Below, in pieces: positions 44,438 to 53,973 of a stretch of 64,000 bases of DNA; position 1 is the first letter of the stretch, and every line of letters starts with the position of its first letter. The stretch is taken from NCBI GenBank assembly GCA_009885105.1, contig VFLI01000051.1, positions 62,001-126,000 on the forward strand. The letters are read 5' to 3'. The notes beneath the pieces are model-generated. The model was not told where the DNA came from. It saw only the letters and a list, made by a program, of their open reading frames with translations, and ran no database searches. Position numbers and translations under genes: made by a program. The stretch is from Spirochaetia bacterium (lineage in GTDB: Bacteria > Spirochaetota > Leptospiria > Leptospirales > Leptonemataceae).

Positions 44438-46462
44438 ATGAACAAGAATCTTAAATATTTTCTCTTTATTATCGCCGGGATTTTTCTGATCGTCTATTTT
44501 CTCCAGACATCGGCAAAAAACGGCCTACGACGAATGGAGGAACCGGAAAATCTGACTTTTTCACAGTTCAAGCAGATGCTCACTGTGGAAGGAAAAGAAA
44601 AAATTGGCCGGATTTTCACCAAAGATATACCTGCCAGGACCATTGGCTGGCTGGAAGACAATCCGTTTGTTCTGAAAATTGGGCCTAAAAAAATAGAAGG
44701 TCGTTATACCAAACCGGGTGTGCTGATTGAGGCCACGGACGATTATGAAAAACTTCTGAATAAAACAGTGCCATTTGAAGTGGAGAGCACGCCAGGGGCG
44801 ATTTCGGAGAAAATTATTGACGGTCTGCGCGAAAACGGGGTGATCTGGAAATTTGTAAATCCGGATGACGGCGGACTTTTTGCGACGCTGATGCAGATGC
44901 TGCCGTTTGTATTAATAATCGGCCTTCTCTGGATGTTCATGATGCGCCAGATTCAGAGCACAGGAAATCGCGCCATGGCCTTTGGCAAGAGCAAGGCCAA
45001 GCTTTCCGCAGATGGAAAAAAGAAAATCACATTTCATGATGTGGCCGGATGCGATGAGGCAAAAGAGGAGCTGGTCGAGGTTGTTGATTTCTTGAAAGAT
45101 CCAAAGAAATTTCAGTCGATTGGCGCGAAGATCCCCAAAGGAGTTCTTCTGGTGGGCCCTCCCGGAACAGGGAAAACACTGCTGGCTCGCGCCATCGCCG
45201 GAGAAGCCGCAGTGCCGTTTTTCTCCATATCCGGATCGGACTTTGTGGAAATGTTTGTGGGAGTCGGCGCATCCAGAGTGCGCGATCTTTTCGAACAGGC
45301 CAAAAAGAACGCCCCCTGCATAGTTTTTATCGATGAAATTGACGCGGTGGGTCGTCTTCGCGGCGCCGGTCTCGGCGGCGGTCATGACGAAAGAGAGCAG
45401 ACCCTGAATCAGATGCTCGTGGAAATGGACGGCTTTGAAGAAAACGAAGGCGTCATTATCATCGCAGCGACGAACAGACCGGATGTGCTGGACCCCGCCC
45501 TGCTTCGACCAGGCCGGTTCGACCGACAGGTAGTGGTCGACATTCCGGATATCCGCGGCAGAGAGGCAATCCTGAAAATACATTCGCGGAAAGTGCCTCT
45601 GACTTCGGATGTATCTCTCAATCAAATCGCCCGCGGAACTCCAGGTTTTACCGGAGCAGATCTGCAGAATCTGATCAATGAGGCGGCTCTGCTGGCTGCC
45701 CGCAGAAACAAACGCCGCGTCACACAGTCGGAACTGGACGATGCTCGCGACAAAGTGATGATGGGACCGGAAAGAAAATCGTTCCTGATATCACAGAAAG
45801 AAAAGGAAGTCATTGCCTATCACGAAGGGGGCCATGCGCTTCTGGGCACCCTGCTCCCGTATTCAGAGCCGGTTCACAAAGTTACAATCATTCCACGAGG
45901 ACGAGCGCTCGGTCTTACGCAGCAGCTGCCGGAAGACGACAAGCACATTCAGCCCAGCAAATACTGGCACGATCGCATATGCGTATTTATGGGCGGCTAT
46001 ATCGCTGAGGAGCTTATTTTCTCCGACACCTCCACCGGAGCCTCCAACGACATTCAGATGGCGACAAATATTGCCAGACGGATGGTGTGCGAATGGGGAA
46101 TGTCGGAACGACTCGGCACAATTTCGTATTCTAACAATCAGGAATCTGTATTTCTGGGACGCGAACTGGGAACACACCGCAATTACAGCGATGAAACAGC
46201 TTCCATAATCGATGAAGAAGTCAAGCGGATTATTAAAGACCAGCTGGACAGAGGACGCAAACTTGTCGGACAGAACCGGGATTCTCTGGAAAAAATTGCC
46301 AAAAGCCTTCTGATAAATGAGACTCTGACCGGAGAGGATCTTGATGTTCTGATGGGCAGAGAAGCCCGGCCAAAAAGGAAACCGGATACGGGCAGTCTGA
46401 ATCCGGAAATTCCGGAACAGGGTCAGGTGAGTCCCACCACAGATCCAGCTCCGGCAACATAA
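44438..46462 (+). CDS. ftsH: ATP-dependent zinc metalloprotease FtsH
   Basis: FtsH is a membrane AAA protease that degrades misfolded membrane proteins and some regulators. The 674-residue protein has an N-terminal helix (about 5-22), an extracytoplasmic domain, a second helix ([15 protein letters not shown] near 155), the AAA module with GPPGTGKT near 240 and [10 protein letters not shown] near 298, second region of homology [12 protein letters not shown] near 350, and the zinc motif HEGGH near 462. The start is ATG at 44438 or the in-frame TTG at 44429; the former gives the usual FtsH N-terminus. Confidence 0.97.
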   Translation: MNKNLKYFLFIIAGIFLIVYFLQTSAKNGLRRMEEPENLTFSQFKQMLTVEGKEKIGRIFTKDIPARTIGWLEDNPFVLKIGPKKIEGRYTKPGVLIEATDDYEKLLNKTVPFEVESTPGAISEKIIDGLRENGVIWKFVNPDDGGLFATLMQMLPFVLIIGLLWMFMMRQIQSTGNRAMAFGKSKAKLSADGKKKITFHDVAGCDEAKEELVEVVDFLKDPKKFQSIGAKIPKGVLLVGPPGTGKTLLARAIAGEAAVPFFSISGSDFVEMFVGVGASRVRDLFEQAKKNAPCIVFIDEIDAVGRLRGAGLGGGHDEREQTLNQMLVEMDGFEENEGVIIIAATNRPDVLDPALLRPGRFDRQVVVDIPDIRGREAILKIHSRKVPLTSDVSLNQIARGTPGFTGADLQNLINEAALLAARRNKRRVTQSELDDARDKVMMGPERKSFLISQKEKEVIAYHEGGHALLGTLLPYSEPVHKVTIIPRGRALGLTQQLPEDDKHIQPSKYWHDRICVFMGGYIAEELIFSDTSTGASNDIQMATNIARRMVCEWGMSERLGTISYSNNQESVFLGRELGTHRNYSDETASIIDEEVKRIIKDQLDRGRKLVGQNRDSLEKIAKSLLINETLTGEDLDVLMGREARPKRKPDTGSLNPEIPEQGQVSPTTDPAPAT

Positions 46463-46497
46463 GCAAAAGAGCGATAACCATCGCATGATACAAAGGG

Positions 46498-48048
46498 ATG
46501 GATGAGGATCTAGAGAAACTGCTCACTCATCCCTACGATGAACCCGTGCTGGCAAAGGACACGCGGCTTCTCGAGGCGGAATCATCAACCGACTTCACCT
46601 CAAGAACGGTGAAGGACTATTCTGCATTTCGCAATTCCCCGGACGTAACGCTCCGGCCTCACATCAGCGGAGCAAATCTCATCGAATCGAGATTTTTTTC
46701 TCCGACCCTTCCCGGCACAATGAAAAATGCGCTGATCCAGTACGCTCCCCGATTAAAAGACTGCATTGATGATTTAAAGAAAAATTATAATATTTACGTT
46801 GAAACTGCGACCGATGATATTCTCGAAAAAGAAGCGCGCCGGCTGGACCGGAGATATTTTCAACAGAAAGCGAACGAAGATCAAATCGCCTTTATCCGAT
46901 TAAAGCGTTTTTATGAAAAAATAAAAACATTCCATGAAATTGCCAGGGACGACTGGCGCGAAATTAACAAACTGAATGACACTCTTTCCGTGATGCCGGA
47001 AACTCAGATTTTTGCCAGACAGATCGAGGCGGAAGTTCTTCGAGGGGTGAGTCTCCTGATGAGACAGACCGATTCGTTTCTCGACGCCCTCAAACAGTAC
47101 ATGCGAATCGAACAGGAAACCCTGGACGCGATAACGGGAAGCTACAGAACCGTGATGAATTATACAATTTCTATAATTTATACAATATCTGCGTTTTTCG
47201 GAGAGGCGCCTGAAATTATCGACATGCCGCCTGAGACTCCGGCTGAAGATTCTTTTTCTTCTTCAGACAGAGATGGGCCGGCAGGCTCGATCGCCCGCAA
47301 TATTATTATAGAATCCCAGGAACGGCGGCTGAACCGGAGCGCAATCTTATCCGCCCTGCTCCTGGGCAGCCGCGACTGGAATCGAACTCCCCACTACAGC
47401 ATGGAATTGCCGGTTCGTTTTTACGCAGAAAGCGTGGAGAATTTCAAAAATGCCTATCACGTCAATATGGATCCAAAGAATATTCTGGGTCCGATGAATA
47501 CGGCTGCAGCTCTGGTTCGTCAGGGCCAGGGCGAAAATTTTCTGGAACGATACAAAACAATGATTCGGAATCTGTTTTCTGAAATAATGCAGGAACTGAT
47601 CACCATCGATTTTCCAGGTCTCGACAGGCCCAATGTATTTCTTTATCACGGCGGCCCAGCTGTAATTCTTAATATTCTGTTATTTCGCCTGCGCCAGAGT
47701 CAGCTGGGAGAAATCTTCTATCTGGATAAGCTGAACGTAACCGTTCGCGAAATACCGGAAGAGCTTATAAAAAAGGAGTTGATAGAATGGTGGAACCGCC
47801 TTTTTTCAGATTTGCAGGCTGAAGATGTCGATTCGTATCTGACTTATTCGCGGACCATGGAGCTTGTTAAAAAAGAATTCCGCGCCCTGCATGAAGAGGG
47901 CGTCAAACTGAGAAAAAAAGAACAGCCGGCTTCAACGTATGTCGGTCTGGAGAAATGGCTTAAAGACAATAGAATCCGGGTTTTCGGATTCAGGAAAATT
48001 GAGGTTTTTAAAAGATTCATCCCCGGGACGATTCTTGATCAGAACTGA
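46498..48048 (+). CDS. Large helical protein of unknown function
   Basis: I do not recognise this 516-residue protein. It lacks a signal peptide, begins MDEDLEKLLTHPYDEPVL, and is rich in charged amphipathic helices (long stretch 75-235). A Ser/Asp/Pro-rich linker lies near 245-262 and a more ordered C-terminal half follows, with LDKLNVTVREIPEELIKKELI near 409. It follows ftsH by 35 bases on the same strand. It is similar in size and style to the 602-residue protein at 12917. Shared ancestry is unproven. Confidence 0.72.
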   Translation: MDEDLEKLLTHPYDEPVLAKDTRLLEAESSTDFTSRTVKDYSAFRNSPDVTLRPHISGANLIESRFFSPTLPGTMKNALIQYAPRLKDCIDDLKKNYNIYVETATDDILEKEARRLDRRYFQQKANEDQIAFIRLKRFYEKIKTFHEIARDDWREINKLNDTLSVMPETQIFARQIEAEVLRGVSLLMRQTDSFLDALKQYMRIEQETLDAITGSYRTVMNYTISIIYTISAFFGEAPEIIDMPPETPAEDSFSSSDRDGPAGSIARNIIIESQERRLNRSAILSALLLGSRDWNRTPHYSMELPVRFYAESVENFKNAYHVNMDPKNILGPMNTAAALVRQGQGENFLERYKTMIRNLFSEIMQELITIDFPGLDRPNVFLYHGGPAVILNILLFRLRQSQLGEIFYLDKLNVTVREIPEELIKKELIEWWNRLFSDLQAEDVDSYLTYSRTMELVKKEFRALHEEGVKLRKKEQPASTYVGLEKWLKDNRIRVFGFRKIEVFKRFIPGTILDQN

Positions 48049-48063
48049 GGAAAGAAAAAAGAG

Positions 48064-48243
48064 TGTAAGAACAGGGGATGGGGAGATTCAGGAGATGAAG
48101 AGATGGATTTTGGGGAAAATAACTGATAATAATTAATAATTGATGATATTTTCTATTTTTGGCGAGAAAGCGGAATATTGAAGAGATGAAACATATAGAG
48201 TGTCCCCTCATCTCCTCCATCTCTGCATCTCCCAATCTTACAC
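48064..48243. repeat. Long imperfect palindrome (GGAGATG class)
   Basis: The left arm begins GTGTAAGAACAGGGGATGGG and the right arm ends GCATCTCCCAATCTTACAC. The two pair imperfectly over about 40 bases around an A/T-rich centre of about 95 bases. The element fills the gap between the 516-residue protein gene and the acyl-CoA dehydrogenase. Confidence 0.65.
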
Positions 48244-48265
48244 AGGCAACATTCGTGAGGAAATT

Positions 48266-49420
48266 ATGAAAACACTGGAAAGAGCGATTCCCTGGACTCC
48301 GGAGCATGCGGCATTTCGAGAAATGGCAGCTGATTTTTTTGACAGAGAAGTTAAACCGCGTCATGCGCAGTGGGAAAAGGACGGCATTGTCACAAGAGAT
48401 GTCTGGGAAAAAGCGGGGGCGCTCGGACTCATCTGTCCAAACTTTCCTGAACAGTACGGCGGCGCCGGAACTGATTTTTTCTACAATACGATCGTAATGG
48501 AGGAATCCAGCCGAGTCGGGAACAGCGGATTCATGCTCAGTCTTCACGGAGATATTGTTGCCCCCTATATCCTGGAATACGCAAACGAGGAGCAGAAAAT
48601 GCGATGGCTGCCAGACGCAATCCTGGGGAAAAAAATTCTCGCGATAGCCATGACGGAGCCGGGCGCCGGATCAGATCTGGCGGCCCTGCAGACCACTGCT
48701 GTAGACATGGGAGACCACTACCTTTTAAACGGAACCAAGACATTCATTTCAAACGGCTATCTTTCCGATCTGGTCATAACCGCCGCAAAAACAGATACAT
48801 CGAAAGCGCTCCACGGCATCAGCCTGCTTATGGTTGAACGGGGCATGGCCGGTTTTGAAAGAGGAAGAAAGCTGGAAAAAATCGGACTGCATGCACAGGA
48901 TACTGCCGAGCTGAGCTACACCGATGTTCGCGTGCCCAAGGAAAATTTAATCGGAAAAACCGGGTACGGTTTTCGTTATCTTATGTCAGGCCTCCAGCAG
49001 GAAAGACTGGCTCTTGCGATTTCCAATGTTCGAAGCGCGGAACTTGTCCTGGAAGAAACCATTCAGTATGTCAAGCAGCGAAAAATGTTTGGAAAATCGC
49101 TCGGCAGTTTTCAGAATACCCGCTTCAAGCTGGCGGAAATGGCGACAGAACAGGCGGCGGCCCGCGCTTTTCTCGATCAGGTTGTAATCGCTCACAACAG
49201 CGGCAAGAAGGCGATGGTGCAGGCCTCTCAGGCGAAACTGCTGTCGTCTGAAATGTTCAAACGTCATGTCGACGAATGCCTTCAATTTTTTGGAGGTTAC
49301 GGCTATATGATGGAATATCCGATTGCGCGCGCCTATCTGGACGCTCGAGTGCAGACGATATATGCCGGCACATCGGAGATCATGAAAGAGATCATCGCCG
49401 GCAGCGGCCTGGGATTGTAA
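48266..49420 (+). CDS. Acyl-CoA dehydrogenase (second copy)
   Basis: This 384-residue flavoenzyme has the same plan as the one at 17961: MTEPGAGSDLAAL near 128, the LALAISNVRSAELVLEETIQY helix near 250, FFGGYGYMMEYPIARAYLDARV near 336 and YAGTSEIMKEII near 361 with the catalytic Glu. The LSYTDVRVP segment near 217 and shorter N-terminus place it in a different subgroup. The ATG at 48266 follows GAGGAAATT. A longer reading from 48200 extends into the palindrome and is rejected. It likely shares EtfAB. Confidence 0.94.
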   Translation: MKTLERAIPWTPEHAAFREMAADFFDREVKPRHAQWEKDGIVTRDVWEKAGALGLICPNFPEQYGGAGTDFFYNTIVMEESSRVGNSGFMLSLHGDIVAPYILEYANEEQKMRWLPDAILGKKILAIAMTEPGAGSDLAALQTTAVDMGDHYLLNGTKTFISNGYLSDLVITAAKTDTSKALHGISLLMVERGMAGFERGRKLEKIGLHAQDTAELSYTDVRVPKENLIGKTGYGFRYLMSGLQQERLALAISNVRSAELVLEETIQYVKQRKMFGKSLGSFQNTRFKLAEMATEQAAARAFLDQVVIAHNSGKKAMVQASQAKLLSSEMFKRHVDECLQFFGGYGYMMEYPIARAYLDARVQTIYAGTSEIMKEIIAGSGLGL

Positions 49421-49456
49421 AAATACCCGCCGCTAATCGCAAAAGGCGCGAAAGCT

Positions 49457-49939
49457 ATGACGCCGGAAATTCCTGAATGGATCTGCGAAGAAGTACTTCT
49501 TCTTGCGAAAGCTGCCGGACTTTCGGGCGAGGTGCCTGTAGGCGCCGCTGTCTGCGAGGCGGTCGACGGAACCTGGAATATCATCGGCTCCGGCAAAAAT
49601 GAAATACTCCAGAAAAACAATGCTGCCGCTCACGCCGAAATGAGCGCAATTCAGAGCGCCTGCGACTGCAAAAAATCGGAGCGGCTCACCGGCTGCATTC
49701 TGGTGACAACGCTCGAACCATGCCTGATGTGCTCTGGAGCTTTGATTCTGGCCCGAATCGAAACTGTCTGCTATTTTGCTCCTGTATTTACCGGAATCGG
49801 TCTCTGTGAAGTCCTTGAATATTGCTCCGCTCAGGCTCCTGGAAAAATAAATCATGTGCCTGTTGCAACAAAGGTGACCGAATGGAGCGAGAGATCCTCA
49901 GCGCTGATACAGAACTTTTTTATTTCACGACGGCAGTGA
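49457..49939 (+). CDS. CMP/dCMP deaminase-family zinc deaminase (TadA-like)
   Basis: The 160-residue protein has EVPVGAAVCEA near 25, the zinc motif HAEMSAI near 60 (HAE) and EPCLMCSGAL near 87 (PCxxC), the set found in TadA, guanine and cytidine deaminases. TadA converts adenosine to inosine at tRNA position 34. The overall length fits TadA, but some features (GSGKNEILQKNNAAAHAE) also fit related nucleoside deaminases. It lies between the dehydrogenase and coaD. Confidence 0.82.
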   Translation: MTPEIPEWICEEVLLLAKAAGLSGEVPVGAAVCEAVDGTWNIIGSGKNEILQKNNAAAHAEMSAIQSACDCKKSERLTGCILVTTLEPCLMCSGALILARIETVCYFAPVFTGIGLCEVLEYCSAQAPGKINHVPVATKVTEWSERSSALIQNFFISRRQ

Positions 49940-50094
49940 ACAGGACTGTAAAATATTCTTGCGCTCTGTCTCAATTCCCGGCCTGAACAGCGGCATTGAG
50001 CTGCTTTTTGTTCCAGCAATTTTGCGCCGCAGAATATATAACTTTTTACTCGACAAAATACTTCTAACAGAACCCCCTGACCGAGGAGATTGCC

Positions 50095-50580
50095 TTGAAA
50101 ATAGCTGTATATCCCGGATCTTTCGATCCTTTTACAAACGGTCACCTTGATATGGTCAAGCGTGCGCGTTCACTTTTCGATCACCTGATTGTGGCGATTG
50201 CCGTCAATTCCTCCAAGTCGACGCTGTTCAGTATGGAAGAGCGGAAAGATCTAATCCAGGAAGTTCTGGCCGACATGCCGAATGTGGAAGTATCCTTTTT
50301 TGAGGGGCTTCTTGTGGATTATGCGGAGAAGATAAATGCGACCGTGATTGTCCGAGGATTGCGCGCCGTCACAGACTTTGATTATGAATATGCCATCTAT
50401 CAAATAAATCAGGAAATGAATCCCGGGGTGGAAACAATGTTTCTTCTGGCCGGAAAAGAATTCTCATACCTTTCAAGCACGATACTGAAAGAAGTCGCCC
50501 GATACGGCCGGAGCGTGGAAGCTCATGCTCCGCCTGCAGTCAGCCGGGCTCTATTGAAAAAATTCGGGCATACAAAGTAA
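50095..50580 (+). CDS. coaD: Phosphopantetheine adenylyltransferase
   Basis: CoaD makes dephospho-CoA, the penultimate step of CoA synthesis. The 161 residues have YPGSFDPFTNGHLDMVKRA near 5-23, RGLRAVTDFDYE near 88-99 and SYLSSTILKEVARYG near 125. TTG at 50095 with GAGGAG about seven bases upstream gives the expected N-terminus MKIAVYPGSF. The length is usual. The stop overlaps the RDD gene start (TAATG), so coaD may feed transcription into the operon that follows. Confidence 0.97.
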   Translation: MKIAVYPGSFDPFTNGHLDMVKRARSLFDHLIVAIAVNSSKSTLFSMEERKDLIQEVLADMPNVEVSFFEGLLVDYAEKINATVIVRGLRAVTDFDYEYAIYQINQEMNPGVETMFLLAGKEFSYLSSTILKEVARYGRSVEAHAPPAVSRALLKKFGHTK

Positions 50581-51398
50581 TGCCGGTTGAAGATAAAAAT
50601 CTAGACACCGTTTTTGAAATAACCGTCCCTGAGTATATCGTGTTCCGTTACGAAACGGCGGGACCCACAATACGTTTTTTTGCCGTGCTCATCGACCATC
50701 TCGTCATCGCAGGAATCCTTTTTGCCGTAACGGGCATTCTCCTTCTGTTTTCAGCTGTCGCGGAAATTCTGACCGGAATGACAGGCCAGGCGGCGGGCAT
50801 TGGGATTTTTTTTATCTTTCTAGCTTTTTTTGCGCTGTACTGGTTCTACTTCGCCTTCTTCGAGCAGCTGAACCGGGGGCGGACGCCGGGCAAGATGGCG
50901 ACAGGCCTGCGTGTCGTTTCGCGCAGCGGCACCACGCTCAAAACATCGCAGGTAATCCTTCGCAATCTGCTGAGAGTGGCGGATATGTTTCCGCTGATTT
51001 TCATTGGCTGGATTGTATTTATCCCAACTTATGCATCGGGAGCGCTGTCTCTTTTTTTATCAGGAAAATCTTTTCGTCGACTGGGAGATCTGGCGGCAGG
51101 AAGCATGGTTATACGTGAAAGAAAATTTACGCCCTATCCCTCCCTGGAATTTCCGGGCGATACGATCCTCGAAATTGCGCAAAAGATGACAATGAAAAAA
51201 CAAATATCGCCCTCGCTTGCCCAGGCGCTGCATGATTTTGTATCGAGAAAAAAAGAACTGCATCCCGATCGACTTCACGAAATCGCAAAATCAGTGGATG
51301 CGGGCATACGGGAATGCTTTGGGGCCTCTGCAATTCAATGCCCGCCGGTTGAATTGCTGCTGGCGGCGCATTTCCATCTGTACGGAAAAAAGGGATAG
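50580..51398 (+). CDS. RDD family membrane protein
   Basis: The 272-residue protein has an RDD domain with four membrane helices (about 30-165): YETAGPTIRFFAVLIDHLVIAG near 22-43 carries the Arg and Asp of the motif and RGRTPGKMATGLRVVSRSG near 99 a second conserved segment. A cytoplasmic tail with KKQISPSLAQALHDFVSRK follows. It overlaps coaD by one base and opens an operon with SpoIIM, MoxR and DUF58 genes. This RDD/SpoIIM/MoxR combination recurs in many bacteria. The substrate or partner is unknown. Confidence 0.88.
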   Translation: MPVEDKNLDTVFEITVPEYIVFRYETAGPTIRFFAVLIDHLVIAGILFAVTGILLLFSAVAEILTGMTGQAAGIGIFFIFLAFFALYWFYFAFFEQLNRGRTPGKMATGLRVVSRSGTTLKTSQVILRNLLRVADMFPLIFIGWIVFIPTYASGALSLFLSGKSFRRLGDLAAGSMVIRERKFTPYPSLEFPGDTILEIAQKMTMKKQISPSLAQALHDFVSRKKELHPDRLHEIAKSVDAGIRECFGASAIQCPPVELLLAAHFHLYGKKG

Positions 51399-51407
51399 AA
51401 GAATATA

Positions 51408-52385
51408 ATGACACCGGCAAAATTCATATCACTCAGAAAAGCCGACTGGAAAGAGCTCGACGAACTGCTCAAACGCATAGACAATGTTCGTCACAAAACG
51501 ATCAGCGCCGCCGATATGATTCGATTCGCGCGTCTCTATCGATCGTCCTGCACTGATTTGAGTTTTGCAGGATCCATGCGACTCCCTTATGAGACACGAT
51601 CCTATCTGGAGCAGCTTGTTTCGAGAAGCCACAGCAATCTATACTCACAGAACAGCAATAACGTCGGCTCATTTCTCAGGTATTTTTCAAATGTTATTCC
51701 CGTAATGGTGTTCAGAGATGTCTATGTGAGGCTCTGCCTCACACTGTTCTATGTTCCTTTTTTTCTGTGTCTTGTTCTGGGATTCCGCTCTGAATCATTT
51801 GCAAGGACTGTCCTGGGCGAGGCAACGATTGATTCTTATCTGGAGATGCATGAAGAGACTCCCGATGATCCCGGGGCCGGAACAGCTTTTGCATCAACCG
51901 GATTCTATGTAATGAACAATGTGAGCCTGGATCTGCTCACATTCGGACTGGGCATTCTGGGAGGAGTCGGTTCTGTCTTCATGACTCTGTTCAATGCCGT
52001 ACATCTTGGGACGGTTCTGGGATTTTTACTGCAAAGCCCTGCTTCGGCAAATATTCTTTCCTGGATTTGCGGTCATGCCCCCTTTGAACTGACTGCCGTT
52101 GCCTTTTCCGCCGCAGCGGGACTCCGGATAGGTTTTTCATTTATCGCCCCAGGGGGCAGACAGCGGTTGCGGGCTCTGCGCGAAGAAGCGGAGCGAGCGC
52201 TGCCCGTGATTGCAGGAGCTGCGGCCATGACCTTTATCGCGGCATTCATAGAAGCTTTCCTGGCTCCGGCAAGGATTGAAACAACGTTCAAAGCGGCGTT
52301 CGGACTTGCCTGTTCAGTTATTATGATTCTGTATTTTGGAATACTTGGCTATCGTCTGGATCGCAGCGGCCGGAATGAGTATTAA
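51408..52385 (+). CDS. SpoIIM-family (DUF95) membrane protein
   Basis: The 325-residue protein has about six membrane helices and the SpoIIM/DUF95 N-terminal signature: FISLRKADWKELDELLKRID near 5 and ELTAVAFSAAAGLRIGFSFI near 225. In Bacillus SpoIIM acts in sporulation, but homologues are widespread in non-sporulators near MoxR genes. It follows the RDD gene by nine bases. Function here is not known. Confidence 0.85.
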   Translation: MTPAKFISLRKADWKELDELLKRIDNVRHKTISAADMIRFARLYRSSCTDLSFAGSMRLPYETRSYLEQLVSRSHSNLYSQNSNNVGSFLRYFSNVIPVMVFRDVYVRLCLTLFYVPFFLCLVLGFRSESFARTVLGEATIDSYLEMHEETPDDPGAGTAFASTGFYVMNNVSLDLLTFGLGILGGVGSVFMTLFNAVHLGTVLGFLLQSPASANILSWICGHAPFELTAVAFSAAAGLRIGFSFIAPGGRQRLRALREEAERALPVIAGAAAMTFIAAFIEAFLAPARIETTFKAAFGLACSVIMILYFGILGYRLDRSGRNEY

Positions 52386-52411
52386 AATATGGAAAAAGGA
52401 GGTTTGCAGCC

Positions 52412-53227
52412 ATAGACATCCGAAGCATTCAGTACCGCCTGCGCCGGCGAAGACTTGATGAAATCTTTGACCTGGCAGTTCTTGCCCTGCGAAATAATTT
52501 TGCCTGGCAAATGGCTGTGAGCCTGCCAGTTACGATAATTTTATGCGCGATCAATACGACGCTGCTTTTTAAAATGGATGTCAATTCTGAGACGGAATTT
52601 TTTTCCTGGCAGCAACCAATTGTCTTTTTATTGATTATACTTGAACAGCCAATTTTGAGTCTTCCGCTTCTTCTTCTAAACGGCAGACTGCTTTTTGAGA
52701 AGAAGCCGGCTGTTCGAGCTCTTTTTTCAGATCTATATGCATGCATGCCGTCCTACTTTTTTCGCACTGTTGTTATGCGAACCATGCAGTATACCATTCT
52801 CGGCTTCACGCTGATAACAGTATGGCGCGGTCTGATTCAATTTTTTTTTCAGGGTGAAGTGATTGCTCTCGAAAAATTAAAGAAAGCGCAGATTAAAAAT
52901 CGATGCCTTTCCCTGGCAAAAAACACTTCGGACCGAACAGTAGGTTTTATTTTGATCGATATTCTGCTGGGACTTACTTTTCTATTCATTTGCGTTTCCA
53001 CCTGGAATTTTATTCTGGATCTTTTCTCTTCCCGGGGGAAATACTGGTTTTTCGATGCTCAGTTTTCACTTCTCTCGCCTCCGGCTCATTTTTTCTTCTT
53101 TTTCTATGCGGTTTTTCATTCTGCAGCCAAGTTTTTTTACTACATTGATCTTCGCTCCGCACGGGAAGGCTGGGACATTGAAATCATGCTGCACAAAGGC
53201 ATGGTGGAGACCACAGGGCGACCATGA
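52412..53227 (+). CDS. Polytopic membrane protein of the MoxR operon, apparent ATA start
   Basis: The product has four or five membrane helices. The first ATG in frame (52511) would remove a conserved-looking leader (RRLDEIFDLAVLALRNNFAW), and a strong GGAGG at 52398-52402 points instead to a codon about nine bases on, which is ATA at 52412. I therefore list ATA as the start, unless a base was miscalled. The 271-residue product ends with an ATGA overlap to the next gene. I do not recognise the family, but the position in the operon matches the DUF4013/TM gene commonly found between SpoIIM and DUF4129. Confidence 0.6.
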   Translation: MDIRSIQYRLRRRRLDEIFDLAVLALRNNFAWQMAVSLPVTIILCAINTTLLFKMDVNSETEFFSWQQPIVFLLIILEQPILSLPLLLLNGRLLFEKKPAVRALFSDLYACMPSYFFRTVVMRTMQYTILGFTLITVWRGLIQFFFQGEVIALEKLKKAQIKNRCLSLAKNTSDRTVGFILIDILLGLTFLFICVSTWNFILDLFSSRGKYWFFDAQFSLLSPPAHFFFFFYAVFHSAAKFFYYIDLRSAREGWDIEIMLHKGMVETTGRP

Positions 53228-53973
53228 AGAAGAGAAATACAAATCTATTCGTAATCTGTACAGCAGTTGGCTCGGGAATATTTTCCATCGTTATGATTTT
53301 CTCTCCTGCCCCGGCCCGCAGTCAGGCCGCTGACTACAAAAGAGATTCCGGGGTCGTGAAGGATACTCTTTCGGAAATGCCCTGGTTTGACGCAGCCAAA
53401 GATGATTATAAAAAATATTCTCCTGAAGAATTAAAGATACCCAGAACTCCGGAGCCTCGTCCTCACGGGTCTGTCCGAATGCCGGCAGTTCCCATGGGAT
53501 GGGTGGGGTACGCGGCTCTGGTCTTCTTGATCATGCTTCTGGGCGCTCTGCTGCTGCTTCTTATGCGAAATCGCTTGAAACAGAAACCCGCGTCACGACT
53601 CTCGACAGAATATTTTGAAGCGACAAATTCCCTCGCTGAAGAGAATCCGGAAAGAAGAAAAACAAGTCTGGACGAGCTTCTTGAGCGAGTTAGACAGTCG
53701 CTTCAGAAAAAAGACTGGAGAAACGCCTCCATTTTAATATTCTATTATCTGCTTATCCACGGATCTCTGGCGCGCGGCCTCGCATTGCGCGAAAACCAAA
53801 CAGCCAGAAGCTATTTAAAACAGGCCGGCGACCTGCGCTGGGAGAACAATGCCATGGAGATTTTTCAAAAAGCAGCGATGCAGTTTGAAAAATCTCTTTA
53901 TGGAGGAGAGTCCCCGTCAGCGGAGGATATCCTGGAACTGGCCGACTACATTGAGAAACTACAGGCTTCCTGA
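53224..53973 (+). CDS. DUF4129-like membrane protein
   Basis: The 249-residue protein has an N-terminal signal-type helix (about 10-32), a Pro-rich external part, a single membrane helix (MGWVGYAALVFLIMLLGALLLL near 90-111), and a cytoplasmic C-terminal half with helices like DUF4129: LLERVRQSLQKKDWRNASILIFYYLLIHGSLARGL (about 153-187). DUF4129 genes characteristically accompany MoxR and DUF58 genes. It overlaps its upstream neighbour by four bases and abuts the DUF4350-like gene directly. Role unknown. Confidence 0.68.
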   Translation: MKKRNTNLFVICTAVGSGIFSIVMIFSPAPARSQAADYKRDSGVVKDTLSEMPWFDAAKDDYKKYSPEELKIPRTPEPRPHGSVRMPAVPMGWVGYAALVFLIMLLGALLLLLMRNRLKQKPASRLSTEYFEATNSLAEENPERRKTSLDELLERVRQSLQKKDWRNASILIFYYLLIHGSLARGLALRENQTARSYLKQAGDLRWENNAMEIFQKAAMQFEKSLYGGESPSAEDILELADYIEKLQAS

